Positions 59,095 through 64,000 of a stretch of DNA of 64,000 bases are shown here, one piece after another. Location: positions 11,588,001 through 11,652,000 of the forward strand of contig NC_088342.1 of NCBI RefSeq assembly GCF_036884655.1, written 5' to 3'. Under the pieces are notes generated by a model. It was not told where the DNA came from and did no database searches. It was given only the letters and a program-made list of their open reading frames with translations. The first letter of the stretch is position 1; every line of letters starts with the position of its first letter. A program made the translations under genes and the position numbers. This DNA is from Musa acuminata AAA Group (Eukaryota > Streptophyta > Magnoliopsida > Zingiberales > Musaceae).

Positions 59095-60680
59095 TTTCGG
59101 CTAGTGAGCTTTATGAAGTATGTTGGATCTCCGGTCATAAGCATTGAGCATCCACAATAAAAAAATTATTTTTTACTCTTAGCTTTCAATTTTAGAGATG
59201 TCGCTCATAGTTTGATCTATCATTCTTATCTTTTGGCATTAAGTCATTCAAGGTTTCTTTAGGAACCTAAACTAACTTATGTGAGCCATACATTTGAAAT
59301 GAATATTTAAAAGTAAAATGACCATATCTACCATAAAAATTACATTTGTTTTCAAGGAAAACATGTAGTGTGAATCCTTTAATAAATAAAGTCAATTTTT
59401 GTTGAGTGTGGCTACTCACAAAATCGATTCCTACTTTTCTATGTATATGACCCTTATTGGCAAGAATCAAGTTTAATGATTTGCTACCAATTTTTAAATT
59501 TTTTAATATTTATTTTATAATACATTTTCATTCTTAAACTAAGTCTAACTCTTCACATATAGTGCAATAAGTTAACATGCAATTATCATGCTCTTTTTTT
59601 ATTTTTTTTAAATTATTAGAGAGAGAGAGGCATGATCTTTTTTTAGCATTTTATAATTTTTGCTAACTAATTTACATTCATCATACAAATTATTGAATGC
59701 ATCAAATAATTAATTGTAAGGTAATGATATTTCGGTTGAGTCATTTACCTGGTCGTCGAGAGCCATAAAAGAGAAGTTTGCCACTTCATCTTCATCAATT
59801 TGCCCTTCGCCTTCGGATGCACTTGTTTCATCCCAAGTCACTTTGAGTGCTTTCTTATTCTTTGGCAGCTTCTTCTTTTTAAGTTTATTTTATTTTTAGA
59901 TTCTTATTTTAAGAACTTTTTAAACTTTATTGTTAGGAGATTAAGTTCGTCATCACTTGAGCTTTCGCTTGAGTGGTCTTCTTTTGTTCTAAGTGCAAAA
60001 TCTTTCCTGTTCTTTGTAAGGTTATTCTTAAGTTTGTCATATGCCACATAAGTTATTTCGTAGGTCATCAAAGACCCGATAAATTCTTCAAGTGAAAACT
60101 TGTTTAGGTCTTTTGCCTCTTATATTGTAGTTACTTTCGAATCCCAATTTTTAGAAAGAGATCGTAAAACTTTATTAACAAGTTCAAGATTCGAAAAATA
60201 TTTGCTAAGAGCTTTTAAATCATTGAAAACATCCATAAAACGGGTGTACATGTCTCCAATGGTTTCGCTTAGTTTTATAAGAAACAACTCAAAATCATGC
60301 ATCAAAAGATTTATCTTAATATCTTTAACTCTACTAGTTCCTTCATGTATGATTTTAAGAGTGTGCCAAATATCGTGCATAGTTTCGCAAATAGAAACTC
60401 GATTAAATTCAATTTTATCTAGAGTACAAAATAAAGTGTTTATCGCTTTAGCATTAAAAAAAAATATCTTCTTTTCCAAATCATTCTATTCATTCATTGG
60501 TTTGGAAGACTTTTGAAAACCTTATTCAACAATATTCCATAAATCAAAATTAATAGAAAGCAAGAAAACTCTATTCAAGTTTTTCAATATGTGTAGTTTA
60601 TCCCATTGAATATAAGAGGACAAATGATAAAGTGACTCTCTTGAAATTCGATAAAAGTCATTTCTCTTAGGTGTTAAATC
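59095..60680 (-). pseudogene. Decayed SIRE-like gag with protease trace
   Basis: The clearest part is 60120-60479 (LCTLDKIEFNRVSICETMHD). The 3' part of gag is at 59267-59470, where the second zinc knuckle has lost its Cys/His pattern (NKCNFYGRYGHFTFKYSF). At 59095-59155 a few residues of the protease region remain. Many stops and frameshifts are present. Confidence 0.8.
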
Positions 60681-60696
60681 AAATGAGAAAAACGTG

Positions 60697-60708
60697 GCTA
60701 TGATACCA
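60697..60708 (-). other. Primer binding site, one mismatch
   Basis: On the minus strand tggtatcatagc, against TGGTATCAGAGC in the other elements. Confidence 0.75.
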
Positions 60709-60710
60709 AC

Positions 60711-61986
60711 TATTAGGATTGTGATAGCACTAAGAGGGGGGGGGAGGGGTGGCGGGGGCAGTGAATTAGTATTTTCGTAAAACTTACATCGATTTAAAAA
60801 CTTCATTTGATGAAATCCATATCAGAAAGATGTTAACTTTAAAATACGTAGAAAAGCATAATAAGCGTAGTGAAAGTAGTAAGTAATCAGTTTGTAATAT
60901 AAATGAAAAGCATAACATAAATGCAAACCAGATTTTATAGTGGTTCGATCGCCGTGGCCTACATCCACTCTCAATTCCTCTTTACTCGAGACCACTAGCT
61001 TTCACTACCGATCTTCTTTCAATGAGTAAAGATCAACTACCCTTACAACTCTTTTCTCCTATTCACAAGCTCAAGAAAGAATATTTACACATTTCTTTTA
61101 GATCTCACTCCTCCCTTAGAAACCTTCTAACTCTATGAGGAAGAGACTCACTAATATAGAGAGATTATAATTTTTACTCAAGTATTCTTTCCCCCTCTTT
61201 TGCTTAAATTCATGCTTCTCTACGTAGGAATAGCTAGGGTATTTATAGACCTCAAATGACTTCAAAAATAGAGCAAAAAAAGATCTCATCCTGGGTTTCC
61301 CGGGTCTTGGCAGTACCATCGTTTGTGTTGGGCGGTACCATCGCTTGCAGCACTGATACTGGGCGGTACTATCGCTCAGTCTAGCGGTACCACCGCCCAG
61401 TCTGGCGATACCACCGCCTGACATAGTCTTAAAGACTGTGTTTAGGTAGTACCACCGCCAAATCTTGCTACAGGACACTGAATGAGCTAAACAACAAGCC
61501 CAATTTAGTCTTGATTTATGCCCAATTGGTCCGTAATTGAGTTGGCATTGTTTCACCTTAATACCAACTCAATTAGACTTAAATTAACTCGATTTAGATA
61601 AATTATTACGAAGCACAAATCACATTTTGTCCAGCATGTCATTGGTTCTTTCAGCGCTTCGTCCGATCCTTCGGTGCATCGTCCTCTCCTTTGACATATT
61701 ACCCAATCAGCATATTGACTCTCGTAACTTCTGATCTCCTTGACGCAATGTCCAATCCTTTGGCCCGATGCTCAAACTCACAGCATGAAGTCCTTTTGTC
61801 GGCACATCAATCGATCATCCAGCCCGACGTCCAATCTCCTGACATGTTAATTTCGGTCCAACGTCCGATTCCTCCTACTTTAATTGATTTATCTTTTCTA
61901 ATTGTAGTTAGTCCTGCATCACTCAAAGCACAGATTAGATCGTAAACTCATTAATTAATTTTATCATCAAAATCCGAGGTTCAACA
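60711..61986 (-). repeat. 5' LTR of the second pol-less element
   Basis: This pairs with 56047-57297. The start is tattagg (tgttagg in the other copy), followed by a G-rich run with interruptions (60736-60760). TATA box at 61240-61247 and GGCGGTACCACCGCC-type repeats at 61310-61460. Confidence 0.9.
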
Positions 61987-61991
61987 CCTTA

Positions 61992-62290
61992 CTTCTTTCG
62001 GTCAAATAGGGTGTGGTCCCTTTGTCATTCATCTAGAAGGAAAGGCTGATAAAGTTGAGCTATGCTGTCGACCATTAATGCAAAGTTAGGTTCTCTTTTC
62101 CAACTGCGGGATCGGTGAGGAGTGAGCCTCGGAAGCCCATTTTGGGAAGTCGAGGCAAGTGACGCGACCTCCCGCCGGCAATTGTAGGGATTAGGTGATT
62201 CTTAGGTTTTTTGCTTAGGTGTTACGTGATGAGGAGAGTTGAGGAGTACCAGAATTATCCCTATGAAAGGGTCAAAGTCCAAAGAAAAAG
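61992..62290. other. Continuation of unassigned sequence from 56046
   Basis: This resumes the stretch interrupted at 56047. No gene is visible. Confidence 0.35.
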
Positions 62291-62370
62291 ATAAGGTGAA
62301 GAGAGAAACTAAGACAGAGGAGGAGACGAGGGAGGTAAATAGTGACAAGAGGAGGCGGAGGAGAAAAAGT
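62291..62370. repeat. Polypurine stretch
   Basis: A G/A-rich tract (ggaggagacgaggg..., ggaggcggaggag) resembling 55196-55500. It may be the outer end of the purine arm. Confidence 0.5.
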
Positions 62371-63058
62371 GGATTAAAGAATTAAAAATTTTGACTCGGG
62401 TCGCTTTATTAGAAAAAATCAGACTATAAATTATTTTAATATCATTTAAGGTGGGGATATTTCTATCCAAATAGGAAAACAAAATGATTGTCTCAAATAA
62501 AAACTAATGGAGAGGGCCCATCAAATAAAATGTCAATAGTAAAAGAATTATTTCTAATATAGAGAAAAAAAGTCAAAATCATTAACTTTAGAGGCATGTA
62601 TATAATTTTATAAAGTATAAAAGGAAGTATTATGGAGTAATAATGATCTAGAACAAATTTGTAGGTAAAAGAGACAGTGAATGGAGTAACCACGATTTCA
62701 AAATTAGTAATTCTAGTTTTATTAAATTTAGAATTAAGATTGAATAAGGCAATTTTAATTTCGGATCAGGAACGGTTTTGATTCTCATTCTAATTTCAAA
62801 CCAAAATAATCTATTTATTTTTAAATTTTTTTTTTAAATATCTCTTCAATTAATTGTTATTAAGCAGTCGAAAGGAACAAATTTATCAATAGGAGAGATA
62901 TTTGATTGTTTAGTTTTTTTTTTCTTTTTTTTACTATTTCGAAAATAAATTAAAACCATCAATTTCGATTCTAATTTCAGATTTTAAGATCGAAATTGAA
63001 TCATCAAAATTCATTATAGTTTGATCAAACCCGTTAAACTGTATATCATACCTAAGTT
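62371..63058. other. AT-rich sequence without gene
   Basis: No gene is visible. 62700-63000 resembles 35880-36190. A short match (atggagtaataatg) to 16050 may belong to the duplicated segment. Confidence 0.4.
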
Positions 63059-63320
63059 ATAGATCACATTTATTATCGGAAAATGATGAATCGATGTTCC
63101 TATTGGCTCCGACCAAACGCCATGACGTGATCATTACGCTTCCTCTTTGTAGAAGAGAAGGCGGTCATCCTCGACGGTCGATGCATCTGCACCTTCACGA
63201 TCCAGGAGTGACAGGGACAGAGCAGCTCCACCTGCTTGTGGACGCATCTGCAGAAAGATGAAGTAATTTAGAGTTTAGAAACGGATGGGATCCACGTTGA
63301 TTTAGGTGGACAAACGATGA
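63059..63320 (+). repeat. Right part of the exploded upstream duplicate
   Basis: This aligns with 16157-16420: atagatcacattt, then atgttcc..tggctcc..accaaacgc, then gacgtgatcattacg, then gatgcat..gcacc, then agtaattt.gagtttagaaa..gatgg. The direction is the same as in the first copy. Confidence 0.75.
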
Positions 63321-64000
63321 TGCATTTTGCTCCAGAGATTATAAATAAGGAAATGAACTCCTATACCTTTTAAGATGGTGTTAGTTAACAAAGGTATCGT
63401 GAGTGATGAGTTAGCACGGTTAGGTCCATGTATCGATATCGGAAACTTATGGTAGGAATGGGAGGGTTGACTTTCTAAGGTCTATCGACCCCGAGCTTCA
63501 TTTATGGGAAGATGTGTCCCTCGTCTTTAGGATAGATGGCGACCTTCCTCACCGTGGGGCTCCTTTTTAGAACGGGAGATGAAGCTGGCACCCGTCAGAT
63601 CCGAGCCACTAGGTCGCCCTCCTCTGCATATTGGGAGAGGACTTCAGGGTGAAGGCGCCTGCGGCTTGATGACTACTACCTCCCTGCAAAAAGGCTTTCG
63701 TCGGGTGTGTCCTGACTTTGGCCCCTCCAACGAGCAAGTTAGATTGGTTTTTATTCCCTTTTCTTCCTCCTCCCCTTTTTCCTGGATCTGATCGGGGTAA
63801 TTTATACCTACGTGTAGGAATTGGTCAGGCCCTGGTCTGGCATGGTCATTGACTCTGGGGGTGGAACAACCTCTCTGACGAGATGGCGTCTTCGGGGGTG
63901 CTTGAGCGGCGTCAGACGACACTACCCTAACAGCAGACGGCACTGCCCCCAGCTCTTGGGGTGGTCAGGCCGCATAGTCGCACCGTTGGAGCTTGACGTG
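63321..64000. other. Unassigned GC-richer end of window
   Basis: No gene with recognisable domains. The composition (short GC-rich blocks and frames without domains) resembles the edge of another retroelement that continues outside the window, but I could not identify it. Confidence 0.3.

Larger units (their letters stand above)
56047..61986 (-). mobile_element. Second SIRE-like element with gag but no pol
   Basis: A 5940-bp element with a perfect CCTTA duplication (56042-56046 and 61987-61991). LTRs are 1251 and 1276 bp, with a decayed gag and a non-coding region between. Only a trace of protease is left of pol. Confidence 0.9.

Overview
This window looks like nuclear DNA of a flowering plant. 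It has spliced genes with GT-AG introns, a plant-only class III peroxidase, and many nested LTR retrotransposons of plant Ty1/copia and Ty3/gypsy types. A monocot, perhaps banana-like, is only a guess from the copia types. No bacterial-style operons, tRNA or rRNA genes, or CRISPR arrays were seen.

Layout. 1-7.7 kb is transposon debris: the end of a copia LTR, a second LTR fragment, a decayed gypsy pol and AT-rich sequence with short repeats. 7.8-15.1 kb is a genic island with three minus-strand genes that I could splice: a 330-aa secreted peroxidase (7848-8929), a 99-aa acidic protein with an N-myristoylation-type start (9758-10118), and a 278-aa RING-CH membrane protein, a likely ubiquitin ligase (10798-14140). 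The three are independent genes, and nothing shows that they act together.

16.5-34.3 kb is one old plus-strand copia element. It is split by a 4.5-kb non-autonomous element (about 17146-21608) and by an 8.9-kb SIRE-like copia (22454-31395, target duplication AAAAG). 36.4-37.5 kb and 63.06-63.32 kb hold degenerate copies of the RING-CH gene's upstream region. The about 25.6 kb between them was inserted into that duplicate.

The insert begins as an unusual structure: a polypyrimidine arm, an AT-rich array of about 165-bp units grouped in threes, a perfect 30-bp inverted repeat at the array edges, and a polypurine arm. The purine arm was later hit by a gag-only SIRE-like element (40525-55190), which itself holds a Tork-like copia (45792-54339, target duplication ATGCC), and by a second gag-only SIRE-like element (56047-61986, target duplication CCTTA).

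The most unusual signals are the array with inverted arms, the exploded tandem duplication, and repeated palindromes upstream of the TATA box in every SIRE-like LTR. All alignments and splice calls were made by eye.
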